Assembly (NCBI GenBank): GCA_947166345.1
Contig: CAMVDU010000008.1
Span: 18,275 to 82,274, forward strand
Source of the DNA: an uncultured Prevotellaceae bacterium
Lineage (GTDB): Bacteria > Bacteroidota > Bacteroidia > Bacteroidales > Bacteroidaceae
Length of the DNA stretch: 64,000 nucleotides
Direction of reading: 5' to 3'
A program made the position numbers and the translations under genes. Positions within the stretch are counted from its first letter, which is position 1, and each line of letters opens with the position of its first letter. Shown in pieces: positions 1 to 7,590 of this stretch. Under the pieces are notes generated by a model. The model saw nothing but the letters and a program-made list of their open reading frames with translations, was not told the origin of the DNA and made no database searches.

Positions 1-1
1 C

Positions 2-841
2 ATTACGGACGAGGAAGTGAAGGAAGCAGTGAAGAAAATCATTGCAGAGAAAGTACACGAGAACGACACTCTCGAAGTAAAGAAATTCCTGATGGGTAGC
101 GTAGAACTGACAACCCTGAAGACCACCGATTCAGAGACTTCTGTGATGGCTTTCACGGAGAAGGTGAACCAGTTTGAGGAAGCCTACCCTGACCTACCCC
201 ACGTGGCAACTATCTGTGTATATCCAAAATTTGCAAAAGTTGTCAGCGAGACATTGGAAGTGGAGGGTGTAGAAGTGGCTTGTGTATCTGGCAGTTTCCC
301 CAGTTCTCAGTCACTCATCGAGGTGAAGACAGTTGAAACCTCATTAGCTATAAAAGACGGTGCCACAGAGATTGATATCGTCATGAACGTAGGTGCTTTC
401 CTGGACGGTGACTTTGAGACTGTTGTCGATGAGGTTCAGCAAGAGAAAGAGGCCTGTGGCGACAAAGATATGAAGGTTATCCTAGAAACTGGCTGTTTGA
501 AGACTGCCAAGAATATCAAGATAGCATCAATTCTATCAATGTACGGTGGTGGCGACTATATCAAAACCTCAACTGGTAAACTTGAACCTGCAGCAACACC
601 TGAGGCAGCCTACGTGATGTGTCAGGCTATCAAGGAATACTACGATCAAACAGGCATTCAGATTGGTTTTAAGCCTGCTGGAGGCCTTAATACCGTTATG
701 GACGCACTTATTTACTACACCATTGTTAAAGAGGTGCTGGGTGAGAAATGGCTCACCAACAAGTGGTTCCGCATGGGCACCAGTCGTCTAGCCAACTTGC
801 TGTTAAGCGAGGTGATTGGAGAAGAGGTTAAATTCTTCTAA
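2..841 (+). CDS. deoC: Deoxyribose-phosphate aldolase (5' end cut by window)
   Basis: Cytoplasmic class I aldolase that cleaves 2-deoxyribose-5-phosphate to acetaldehyde and glyceraldehyde-3-phosphate in deoxynucleoside salvage. The Schiff-base lysine is in DYIKTSTGK (codon at 563-565), the second active-site lysine is in GFKPAGGL (671-673), and the aspartate-bearing stretch TEIDIVMNVGAF is intact. The frame is open to the window edge. A GTG at 17 could be read as a start, but the upstream residues ITDEE continue the coding frame and relatives are longer at the N-terminus, so the true start probably lies outside. The gene ends one base before the convergent polyprenyl synthase ends, with no room for a separate terminator. 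Confidence 0.93.
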   Translation: MTDEEVKEAVKKIIAEKVHENDTLEVKKFLMGSVELTTLKTTDSETSVMAFTEKVNQFEEAYPDLPHVATICVYPKFAKVVSETLEVEGVEVACVSGSFPSSQSLIEVKTVETSLAIKDGATEIDIVMNVGAFLDGDFETVVDEVQQEKEACGDKDMKVILETGCLKTAKNIKIASILSMYGGGDYIKTSTGKLEPAATPEAAYVMCQAIKEYYDQTGIQIGFKPAGGLNTVMDALIYYTIVKEVLGEKWLTNKWFRMGTSRLANLLLSEVIGEEVKFF

Positions 842-842
842 G

Positions 843-1820
843 TCAATAATTGCGTTGAACTACATAGTCGAGATAGGCGATCAAAGCATCGCGTATCTCG
901 GCTTTTTTAACGTATTCATCGATAAACGTCTTGGCTTCAGCGTGATAGTCAAGCATCCGTTTATCAGCATACTCTATCCCACCCTGTTCTTTCGTAAACG
1001 CCACTAAAACAGCGATTTCATCGTGATTGATAGTGCCTGCCTTTACCTTACGTGCCAACGTAATCATCAAATCACTGTGGGTCTTATTAAGGGCATAGAG
1101 CACAGGCAATGTCAACTTGCCCTCAACCATATCGTTGCCTGTAGGCTTTCCTATCTCTTTAGAGTCGAAATAGTCGAAAATATCATCGCGTATCTGGAAG
1201 ATAATACCCAGGTTCTGACCAAAAAGTGCCGCCTTACTAACCACTTCTTCAGAGGCTCCAGCAGACAGGGCACCCAGGGCTGCACACGACTCAAACAAAG
1301 CGGCTGTCTTCTTCTTAATAACCTGATAATAAACCTCTTCCGAGAAATCCTGATTCTGAATATTTGTCAGTTGCAGGATCTCTCCAGCAGCTAATGTCTG
1401 ACCCAGTTGTGCCAGGTTTTCAACGATACGCTGGTCACCAGTTTGGGAGACTCGTAACAGGGCTGTGGAAAGGATATAATCACCCACAAGGACGGCCACC
1501 TTATTATTAAAAGAGGCATTCACAGAGGGTTGACCACGCCGCTCATCACTCTCATCTACAACATCATCATGTACCAAAGAAGCAGTATGCAACAGTTCCA
1601 AACCAAGCGCAGCATTCTGTGTTGATTCATTGACGGTACCGAAGTTCTTGGCCAACAGAAGGGTAAGGATGGGACGCATGCGTTTACCACCACGCTGTCT
1701 GATATGAGAAAGAGCATTTCCCAACAGCTGATCGGAATGAGTCAGCGAGTCATTGAACAACGTAATAAACGTGCTCAATTCCTGTTCGATAGGTGCCTTG
1801 ATGAGCGATAATTGGTCCAT
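843..1820 (-). CDS. Trans-polyprenyl diphosphate synthase
   Basis: Elongates isoprenoid chains by head-to-tail condensation of isopentenyl diphosphate, probably for the quinone side chain. Both Asp-rich motifs are present: HDDVVDE (D85, D86, D89) and IRDDIFDYF (D212, D213, D216), with GGKRMRP near residues 44-50 for diphosphate binding. The length of 325 residues fits octaprenyl/heptaprenyl synthases. I chose ATG 1820 (MDQLSL) over an in-frame TTG at 1829, because the promoter box at 1838-1845 then gives a leader of about 14 nt. Chain length cannot be read from sequence by eye, so no gene symbol is given. It is divergent from polA. Confidence 0.9.
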   Translation of the reverse strand: MDQLSLIKAPIEQELSTFITLFNDSLTHSDQLLGNALSHIRQRGGKRMRPILTLLLAKNFGTVNESTQNAALGLELLHTASLVHDDVVDESDERRGQPSVNASFNNKVAVLVGDYILSTALLRVSQTGDQRIVENLAQLGQTLAAGEILQLTNIQNQDFSEEVYYQVIKKKTAALFESCAALGALSAGASEEVVSKAALFGQNLGIIFQIRDDIFDYFDSKEIGKPTGNDMVEGKLTLPVLYALNKTHSDLMITLARKVKAGTINHDEIAVLVAFTKEQGGIEYADKRMLDYHAEAKTFIDEYVKKAEIRDALIAYLDYVVQRNY

Positions 1821-1837
1821 TTTCGTCAATTTTGTGA

Positions 1838-1845
1838 CAAAATTA
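1838..1845 (-). promoter_or_regulatory. -7 box for polyprenyl synthase
   Basis: TAATTTTG on the minus strand, 18 nt upstream of the chosen start. No TTTG was found at the usual -33 distance, so this is a partial match. Confidence 0.4.
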
Positions 1846-1907
1846 GTGAAAATCTGGGAGTATTGCGAATTTTTTTAGTAATTTTACACGAAAATTCGAA
1901 AAATAAT

Positions 1908-4673
1908 ATGGATAAACTGTTTTTAATCGATGCCTACGCCATCATTTACAGGTCGTATTACGCCTTTATCAAGAACCCTCGTATCAACTCAAAGGGTCTC
2001 AACACTTCGGCCATCATAGGTTTTGTGAACACCCTACAGGAGGTCATCGAAAAAGAGCAGCCAACCCACTTAGGTGTGGCTTTCGACCCTCATGGACCTA
2101 CCTTCCGTAGTGAGGCCTACCCTGCTTATAAGGCGCAACGAGAAGCTACGCCAGAAGACATCCGAAAGGCTATTCCCATCATCAAGGAACTGCTAAACGC
2201 CTATCGCATTCCAGTCATTCAGATAGATGGTTACGAGGCGGATGACGTCATTGGAACGCTGGCTAAAAAAGCTGATTCCATCGGAATAGACACTTATATG
2301 CTGACGCCAGATAAAGATTATGGGCAACTGGTGACAAATCATGCTCGCATCTATCGTCCTCGACACGGGGGAGGATACGAGGTGATGGGCCCTCAGGAGG
2401 TCTGTGCAAAGTACGACATCCCTACCCCACTCCAAGTTATCGACCTGTTGGCACTCATGGGCGACTCTGCGGACAACTTCCCAGGGTGTCCTGGTGTGGG
2501 TGAAAAGACTGCCGTGAAACTAATCAAAGACTTCGGTTCCATCGATGATTTGCTGCATCGAACAAACGAACTGAAGGGCGCCTTACAGAAAAAAGTGGTT
2601 GAGCACGAAGACGACATCCGACTCTCCTACTTCCTCGCGACAATAAAAACTGATGTACCTGTGGAACTCGACATGAAGGCTTTAGCAAGGAAAGAGCCGG
2701 ATGAAGACAAACTGCGTGCGCTCTTCACAGAATTAGAGTTTAAGTCATTAGCCGACCGAGTTCTTAAAAAAGTTGAAAAGAAACCAAAAAGTGATAATAT
2801 TCAGCTCTCTCTCTTTGAAGAATACGTGCCCGAGGGTAGGGTAGAGCCTGAATTTTCAAGTTTTGAGGCCCTTAAAACGACCCCTCACGAATACAAACTC
2901 GTTGATAATGAGGAAGATTTGAAGAAAATTTGTGATTATTTCTTTACAAACAAATTTCTCTGTCTAGATACAGAAACCACTTCAACGTCACCAATCGATG
3001 CAGAATTGGTGGGTTTGAGCTTCTCTGTGAAGGAACATGAGGCTTTTTATGTGCCAATTCCTGCCAATCGTGAAGAAGCGTTGCGAATTGTTAATATCTT
3101 TAAACCACTCTATGAGGACCCCTCAATTTTGAAAATAGGGCAGAACTTGAAGTATGACCTTGAGGTGCTCCGCAATTACGACATCCATCTGGATGGTCCG
3201 ATGTGGGACACGATGATAGCCCATTATCTCATTCAACCCGAATTGGGACATAACATGGACTATATGGCTGAGGTGTATCTTCATTACCAAACCATACATA
3301 TTGATGAACTGATAGGAGCAAGAGGCAAAAACCAGAAATCGATGCGCGACCTCCAACCCTCGGAGGTATATGAGTATGCCTGCGAGGATGCGGACATCAC
3401 CCTGCAATTGAAGAACAAACTGGAACCAGAGCTCAAGAATCATGATTGTGAACAACTGTTCTATGACATCGAGATGCCCCTGATGCCAGTACTGGCAGAA
3501 ATGGAGATGAACGGCGTGTGTCTAGATACTGATTCGTTGAGTGAGACTTCAAGAATTTTGACAGACCGCATGAACGAGATAGAAGCTCGCATCTATGAAC
3601 TGGCTGGTCAGTCGTTTAATATTGCATCGCCCAAACAAGTGGGTGAGATACTGTTCGACAAACTGCGAATCGTGGAGAAAGCCAAGAAAACCAAGACAGG
3701 ACAATACGTAACAAGTGAGGAGGTTCTGCAACAACTGAAGAACAAGCACGAGATAGTTGCTGACATCTTGGAACACAGAGGATTAAAGAAACTGATAGGT
3801 ACATACATCGAGGCCCTTCCCAAATTGATCAACCCACGAACAGGCCATATTCACACCTCTTTCAATCAAACCATCACAGCTACAGGACGTCTGTCCTCAT
3901 CAGATCCCAATCTGCAGAATATCCCCATTCGTGGAGAGGATGGCAAGGAGATTCGTAAGGCCTTTATTCCCGAACCTGGATGTCTGTTTTTTTCAGCAGA
4001 CTATAGTCAGATTGAACTACGAGTGATGGCTCATCTCTCTGGCGACGAGAACATGATTCGCGTCTTCAAAGAGGGTAAAGACCTGCACGCTGCCACAGCT
4101 GCCAACATCTACAAGAAAGACATCAACGAGGTGACGCGCGATGAACGAACAAAGTCGAAACGCGCCAATTTCGGAATCATCTATGGCATCACCGTCTTTG
4201 GTCTGGCCGAACGTCTTGATATTCCTCGCGACGAGGCTAAGATGCTGATTGATGGTTACTTCCAGACCTTCCCACAGGTACACGACTACATGGAACATGC
4301 TAAGGAGGAAGCCCGTCAGAAGGGTTATGTCACCACACTCTTTGGTCGTCGTCGCTATCTGCCTGACATCAACTCGCAGAATGCCACCGTTCGTGGCTTT
4401 GCCGAGCGCAACGCCATCAATGCCCCCATCCAGGGTACTGCTGCCGACATCATCAAAGTGGCCATGATTCATATCCATCAGCGCTTCAAGGCCGAGGGTA
4501 TCCGTTCGAAGATGATCCTGCAAGTACACGACGAACTCAACTTCAGCGTCTATCCGGAAGAAAAGGGTAGGGTAGAGGCCATCGTCCTCGAGGAGATGCA
4601 GAATGCCCTCACGATGGCTGTTCCCCTTGTTGCCGACTCAGGCTTTGGCAAGAACTGGCTCGAGGCGCACTAA
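1908..4673 (+). CDS. polA: DNA polymerase I
   Basis: Repair and Okazaki-fragment polymerase, 921 residues. Three domains are visible: the N-terminal 5'-3' nuclease (LFLIDAYAIIYRSYYAF to about 290); a 3'-5' proofreading exonuclease whose acidic pair is intact (LDTETTST, D354 and E356), so proofreading should be active; and the polymerase domain with motif A DYSQIELR (D698), the O-helix region KRANFGIIYGI and motif C QVHDELNF (D875, E876). An upstream in-frame ATG exists at 1812, but the conserved start MDKLFLIDAYA begins at 1908. The neighbour downstream is a RAYT-type transposase gene 57 bp after the stop. Confidence 0.97.
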   Translation: MDKLFLIDAYAIIYRSYYAFIKNPRINSKGLNTSAIIGFVNTLQEVIEKEQPTHLGVAFDPHGPTFRSEAYPAYKAQREATPEDIRKAIPIIKELLNAYRIPVIQIDGYEADDVIGTLAKKADSIGIDTYMLTPDKDYGQLVTNHARIYRPRHGGGYEVMGPQEVCAKYDIPTPLQVIDLLALMGDSADNFPGCPGVGEKTAVKLIKDFGSIDDLLHRTNELKGALQKKVVEHEDDIRLSYFLATIKTDVPVELDMKALARKEPDEDKLRALFTELEFKSLADRVLKKVEKKPKSDNIQLSLFEEYVPEGRVEPEFSSFEALKTTPHEYKLVDNEEDLKKICDYFFTNKFLCLDTETTSTSPIDAELVGLSFSVKEHEAFYVPIPANREEALRIVNIFKPLYEDPSILKIGQNLKYDLEVLRNYDIHLDGPMWDTMIAHYLIQPELGHNMDYMAEVYLHYQTIHIDELIGARGKNQKSMRDLQPSEVYEYACEDADITLQLKNKLEPELKNHDCEQLFYDIEMPLMPVLAEMEMNGVCLDTDSLSETSRILTDRMNEIEARIYELAGQSFNIASPKQVGEILFDKLRIVEKAKKTKTGQYVTSEEVLQQLKNKHEIVADILEHRGLKKLIGTYIEALPKLINPRTGHIHTSFNQTITATGRLSSSDPNLQNIPIRGEDGKEIRKAFIPEPGCLFFSADYSQIELRVMAHLSGDENMIRVFKEGKDLHAATAANIYKKDINEVTRDERTKSKRANFGIIYGITVFGLAERLDIPRDEAKMLIDGYFQTFPQVHDYMEHAKEEARQKGYVTTLFGRRRYLPDINSQNATVRGFAERNAINAPIQGTAADIIKVAMIHIHQRFKAEGIRSKMILQVHDELNFSVYPEEKGRVEAIVLEEMQNALTMAVPLVADSGFGKNWLEAH

Positions 4674-4730
4674 CCAGTACAGTAAACGGCGACAATGTCG
4701 CTGTCAACCCCACCAAAAAGGAAACAGCCT

Positions 4731-5783
4731 ATGGACGAAAGAAAGAAAAGGCGCATTGAGTGGTCAAAGAAACAAGAAAAGAAACCCTCCATGAAGCGTC
4801 GTTGCGACGAGCACGACTACACCCAACGAGGCATCTATATGATAACAATGGCCACAGAAGGTCGATTGCCATTATTCGGAACTTTACAAGGTGACCCAAT
4901 GGCCACAAGCGGAAACAATAGTCCACAGGTCGTCCTATCTCCATTAGGAGAAAAAGTGAAAGCCTGCTGGTTTGACATTCCGGCTCACTACCCCGAGGTA
5001 TCTGTCATCAAGCTTTGTATCATGCCAGACCATATCCATGGAGTGCTCTTTGTCAGGGAAAACATGCCACACCATCTGGGCACCATCATCAATGGCTTCA
5101 AAAGTGGTACCAGGAAGGCAGCACGAGAACTGGGTGTCATCACGCCTCCTGTGTCGCCTCCTGCTCAGCCAGCCCCCTCCGTCCAGTACACTGAGGCATT
5201 GCCTCAGTCACCAAAACACCCAACCACTGGCATTCTTTGGGAGCCTGGCTACAACGACCGTATCCTACTGCAAGAAGGCCAATTACAGCGCATGCTCAAC
5301 TACCTTGATGACAACCCCAGGCGACTCCTGCTAAAACACACAAACCCTCAGTACTTCAAGCCCCTAGGCAAACTATCCGTATCTGGCATCGAGATGGAAG
5401 CAATGGGCAATACGGCCCTCCTTGAGAAACCTGTTAAACTACAGGTACAGTGCTCGCGCCACCTCTATCAGAACGAGATAGAAGAACGTAAACGTTACTT
5501 CCTGAATGCAGCCCAACAAGGTGCCGTCATCGTCTCTCCCTGTATCAGTCCAGGCGAGAAACAGATTGCCACAGCCATTTTAGAAGCAAAACTCCCCCTT
5601 ATCGTCCTGCTCTTGAAAGGCTTTCCTCCCTTCTTTAAGCCTCATCCCCATTATCTCATGGCTTGTGCCGAAGGCCGCCTGCTCATGCTAAGCCCTTATC
5701 CCTGGCAAAACGAAAAGATAGAAAACATGCGCCAGCGCTGCCTGCAGCTCAACGATATGGCCGCTGAAATATGCAAATCATAA
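4731..5783 (+). CDS. RAYT-like HUH (Y1) transposase with extra C-terminal domain
   Basis: Single-strand DNA transposase of the IS200/RAYT superfamily. The HUH metal motif is IMPDHIHGVLFV (H101, H103) and the candidate nucleophile is Tyr174 in EPGYNDRIL, followed by the usual helix LNYLDDNPRRLLLK. The N-terminus is very basic (MDERKKRRIEWSKKQEK). After the Y1 domain come about 130 residues (from QVQCSRHLYQNEIEE) with a Rossmann-like pattern, GAVIVSPCISPGEKQIA then LPLIVLLLKGF, that ordinary RAYTs lack. An upstream ATG at 4695 is possible, but the basic block beginning at 4731 looks like the family start. A 22-bp-pitch palindrome array begins 62 bp after the stop. There is no paired IS end, so it is probably a domesticated single-copy enzyme acting on dispersed repeats rather than an insertion sequence. 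Confidence 0.8.
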   Translation: MDERKKRRIEWSKKQEKKPSMKRRCDEHDYTQRGIYMITMATEGRLPLFGTLQGDPMATSGNNSPQVVLSPLGEKVKACWFDIPAHYPEVSVIKLCIMPDHIHGVLFVRENMPHHLGTIINGFKSGTRKAARELGVITPPVSPPAQPAPSVQYTEALPQSPKHPTTGILWEPGYNDRILLQEGQLQRMLNYLDDNPRRLLLKHTNPQYFKPLGKLSVSGIEMEAMGNTALLEKPVKLQVQCSRHLYQNEIEERKRYFLNAAQQGAVIVSPCISPGEKQIATAILEAKLPLIVLLLKGFPPFFKPHPHYLMACAEGRLLMLSPYPWQNEKIENMRQRCLQLNDMAAEICKS

Positions 5784-5845
5784 TGCCAACCTCTCCTACG
5801 ACACGCTGGCTGAACATAAAGACAACTCCGTATTCGTGGTTCCTA

Positions 5846-6045
5846 GACACACTTTCCAACGCAAGCAGACGCACTTTCCTACCGCGTGACTTAAGTCAAA
5901 AGGTCGCGTGACTTAAGTCAAGAGATCGTTTGACTTAAGTCAAAAAGGTTTTCGACTTAAGTCAAAAGGTAGGCTTCTACGTCACTTTGCCGTGGAAAGT
6001 GCGTCATTTCACTAAGTATTCTGCGTCAATAGACCTTGGAGATGT
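5846..6045. repeat. 22-bp-pitch palindrome array A
   Basis: The perfect 10-bp palindrome GACTTAAGTC occurs at 5888, 5910, 5932 and 5954, exactly 22 bp apart, each followed by AA(A/G)A. Before it, GACACACTTTCC (5846) and GACGCACTTTCC (5868) are also 22 bp apart. After it, ACGTC (5979), GCGTC (6001) and GCGTC (6023) are again 22 bp apart. GACGCACTTTCC (5868-5879) and its exact complement GGAAAGTGCGTC (5994-6005) bracket the central block. It lies between the RAYT gene and a convergent exported protein. Confidence 0.9.
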
Positions 6046-6086
6046 CCCTTCGTTACAAATTTGTACTCGTTGCTTTTAGGGCAAAA

Positions 6087-6130
6087 TAATATCTCGCCTT
6101 CAGCTTTATGTACTGAAAGCGAGATAATAT
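6087..6130. terminator. Long hairpin between convergent genes
   Basis: ATAATATCTCGC (from 6087) pairs with GCGAGATAATAT (6119-6130), with an inner TCAG/CTGA helix. It sits 49 bp beyond the stop of the minus-strand gene at 6179 and probably ends its transcript. No long U-tract follows on either strand. Confidence 0.5.
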
Positions 6131-6178
6131 GATAATCAATAATCTGTCACAAATTAAATTGTCACGTCCTATTAGTTA

Positions 6179-6628
6179 TTAGTTACGCAATCTACGCACA
6201 ATCATACCAAGTAAAGAATAGCAACTAGGACAGTTGCAATGTTTTAACTCTACAGCCTTTGTCTCATTTGAAGGTATAACAACTTGGTACACTTCTTCTT
6301 TTTCAATAGGATTATTCCGAACCTTGCTTGAAGAGTCGAAAAGCAACTTGAATAAAACGGTAACTGTAAAATTATTGTAATTCTTTAAGTATGCCCTAGT
6401 TGTTCCATTGGCAAACACATAATCAGAATCTACCGTTCTCGAAATATCTTCAAGGCTAACGCCACCTATGTCTTCGGATGAAGATATTCCGTTAATTGTA
6501 AATCCACTTTCTTTGGTTGTTGAGTTATTGCTGCTGCTGTAACTGTTTTGTGTGATTTGTATGACATTCTGTGCGTTTGCACATGTAATCATTCCAAATA
6601 AAAGAATTAAAGATATTGTTTTCTTCAT
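6179..6628 (-). CDS. Small exported protein, unknown function
   Basis: 149 residues with a clear Sec signal peptide (MKKTISLILLFGMITCANAQ, cleavage likely after ANA or at Q20). The mature part begins with a Ser/Thr/Asn-rich stretch (NSYSSSNNSTTKES) and has a CNCPSC cluster near the C-terminus. No family was recognised. It lies 77 bp downstream of another small exported protein on the same strand and may be co-transcribed with it. No promoter of its own was found. Confidence 0.7.
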   Translation of the reverse strand: MKKTISLILLFGMITCANAQNVIQITQNSYSSSNNSTTKESGFTINGISSSEDIGGVSLEDISRTVDSDYVFANGTTRAYLKNYNNFTVTVLFKLLFDSSSKVRNNPIEKEEVYQVVIPSNETKAVELKHCNCPSCYSLLGMIVRRLRN

Positions 6629-6705
6629 TATTCTATTTTTTGTTTGTTAAATAACGTGGCGGACAATGGGTGTCGTCCGCTACGAATGAAGATTAATTAT
6701 CTTTT

Positions 6706-6981
6706 TTATGGTTCTGGGAACTCAACTGGTTTTTTTTGTTCACCATCCCCAAGACAATCAGGACATGTTACTTTTTCGGTAATGTAACCTCGCCCATCGC
6801 AAGTATAACAATCATCACCCCACTTGTCTTTCTTGGCTCCCTTGCAGGTAGGACAATCTTTTTTTACATCAATCTTTCCTGTTCCCTTACATTTAAGACA
6901 CGGTAAAGAAGAATTAATGGTAAAAGCACAAAGAGTTCCAACTAGGACAATAAATCCTAAAGCGACAAGAATCTTTTTCAT
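6706..6981 (-). CDS. Exported DnaJ-type zinc-finger protein
   Basis: 91 residues: a signal peptide (MKKILVALGFIVLVGTLCAF), then almost nothing but four CxxC repeats of the DnaJ cysteine-rich type: CLKCKGTG, CPTCKGAK, CYTCDGRG and CPDCLGDG, ending in a short polar tail. In DnaJ, four such repeats bind two zinc ions and contact unfolded protein. Here there is no J-domain or substrate-binding domain and the protein is predicted to be periplasmic or exported. Function is unknown; zinc binding or redox/folding help in the envelope is inference. Upstream of the gene at 6628. Confidence 0.72.
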   Translation of the reverse strand: MKKILVALGFIVLVGTLCAFTINSSLPCLKCKGTGKIDVKKDCPTCKGAKKDKWGDDCYTCDGRGYITEKVTCPDCLGDGEQKKPVEFPEP

Positions 6982-7189
6982 TATTATTGTTGCCTGTTAT
7001 ATCCCATCGGCCCATCGGTTTTTAAAAAAGAATTTTGTACCTTTAATAATGTACATAGCAAAAGCGTGGTACTTATTCACTTTTGCCTGTTCTACGATGT
7101 ACATATTGGACTATCCGTTATGTTTCATAGGCATTTATACTTTAGTTTTTAGTTATTAAAGAGGTTTAGCAGTGGCAAAGATAAAAGCA
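6982..7189. other. Gene-free stretch before the ncRNA
   Basis: AT-rich spacer. No convincing ORF, promoter pair or repeat array is visible. The octamer ATGTACAT occurs twice (about 7047 and 7094). Confidence 0.4.
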
Positions 7190-7447
7190 CAAAGAATGGC
7201 GTGGCCATCCTTATGCACTTACCTGAGGGGCGAGCCTAGGAATTGGAACCCCTTCAACCTTATAAGAATGCTCCACGCCAAAGCGTGTGCATAGCTAAAT
7301 ATAGGTTGTGAGGGGAAATCGCCATCTTTGGCTTCCCTTTGCTTTCTTAAATCGAACTATTCCAAAAGAAGTTTCCTAGGCTGCTTCGGTAAGTGCGAAA
7401 TAATAAGCTAATGCATCTGCGGTTCAGGATTTCTCCCCCGATACCGC
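7190..7447 (-). ncRNA. Structured non-coding RNA, family not identified
   Basis: A spacing-perfect promoter (7450-7481) fires into a region with no credible ORF but extensive complementarity. A 5' hairpin GCGGU...ACCGC starts at about the predicted TSS. A long-range helix GCACUUACC (near 7395) pairs with GGUAAGUGC (near 7215), and a second, GCCUAGGAA with UUCCUAGGC, nests inside it. Inner hairpins include GGGAAGCC/GGC..UUUCCC and CACGC-UUUG-GCGUG. A terminator hairpin closes it at 7194-7210. The total of about 255 nt is longer than typical 6S RNA. I saw no RNase P, tmRNA or SRP signatures. The promoter for ychF lies just behind it on the other strand. Confidence 0.7.
7194..7210 (-). terminator. 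Terminator of the structured RNA
   Basis: On the minus strand GGAUGGC-CAC-GCCAUUC forms a 7-bp stem with a 3-nt loop, followed by UUUGUGCUUUUAUCUUU. Confidence 0.65.
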
Positions 7448-7449
7448 TG

Positions 7450-7481
7450 CAAAGATAGAGAAAATATTTGTATTTAGCAAA
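7450..7481 (-). promoter_or_regulatory. Promoter of the structured RNA
   Basis: TTTG (7478-7481), 20-nt gap, TATCTTTG (7450-7457) on the minus strand: an exact Bacteroidetes housekeeping promoter. Confidence 0.8.
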
Positions 7482-7528
7482 CTTTTCAAAAGAAAAATGC
7501 ATCATAGGTCCTGATAATCTCATATTTC

Positions 7529-7560
7529 TTTGGTTTTTTGCTTACTTAATCGTACCTTTG
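7529..7560 (+). promoter_or_regulatory. Promoter of ychF-lgt-helicase operon
   Basis: TTTG (7529-7532), 20-nt gap, TACCTTTG (7553-7560). The start codon of ychF is 30 nt further on. Confidence 0.85.
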
Positions 7561-7590
7561 CACCCAGAATATAAACGTTTATAATAGAAA

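Noticed and set aside
4695..4730. Upstream ATG of the RAYT gene (MSLSTPPKRKQP)
   Set aside because: The added 12 residues lack family resemblance; the basic block at 4731 fits better. Not excluded.
7381..7400. GAAGCAGCC, similar to the SRP RNA loop
   Set aside because: The required CAGG partner strand and GNRA tetraloop are missing, and the bases pair better in the long helix described.
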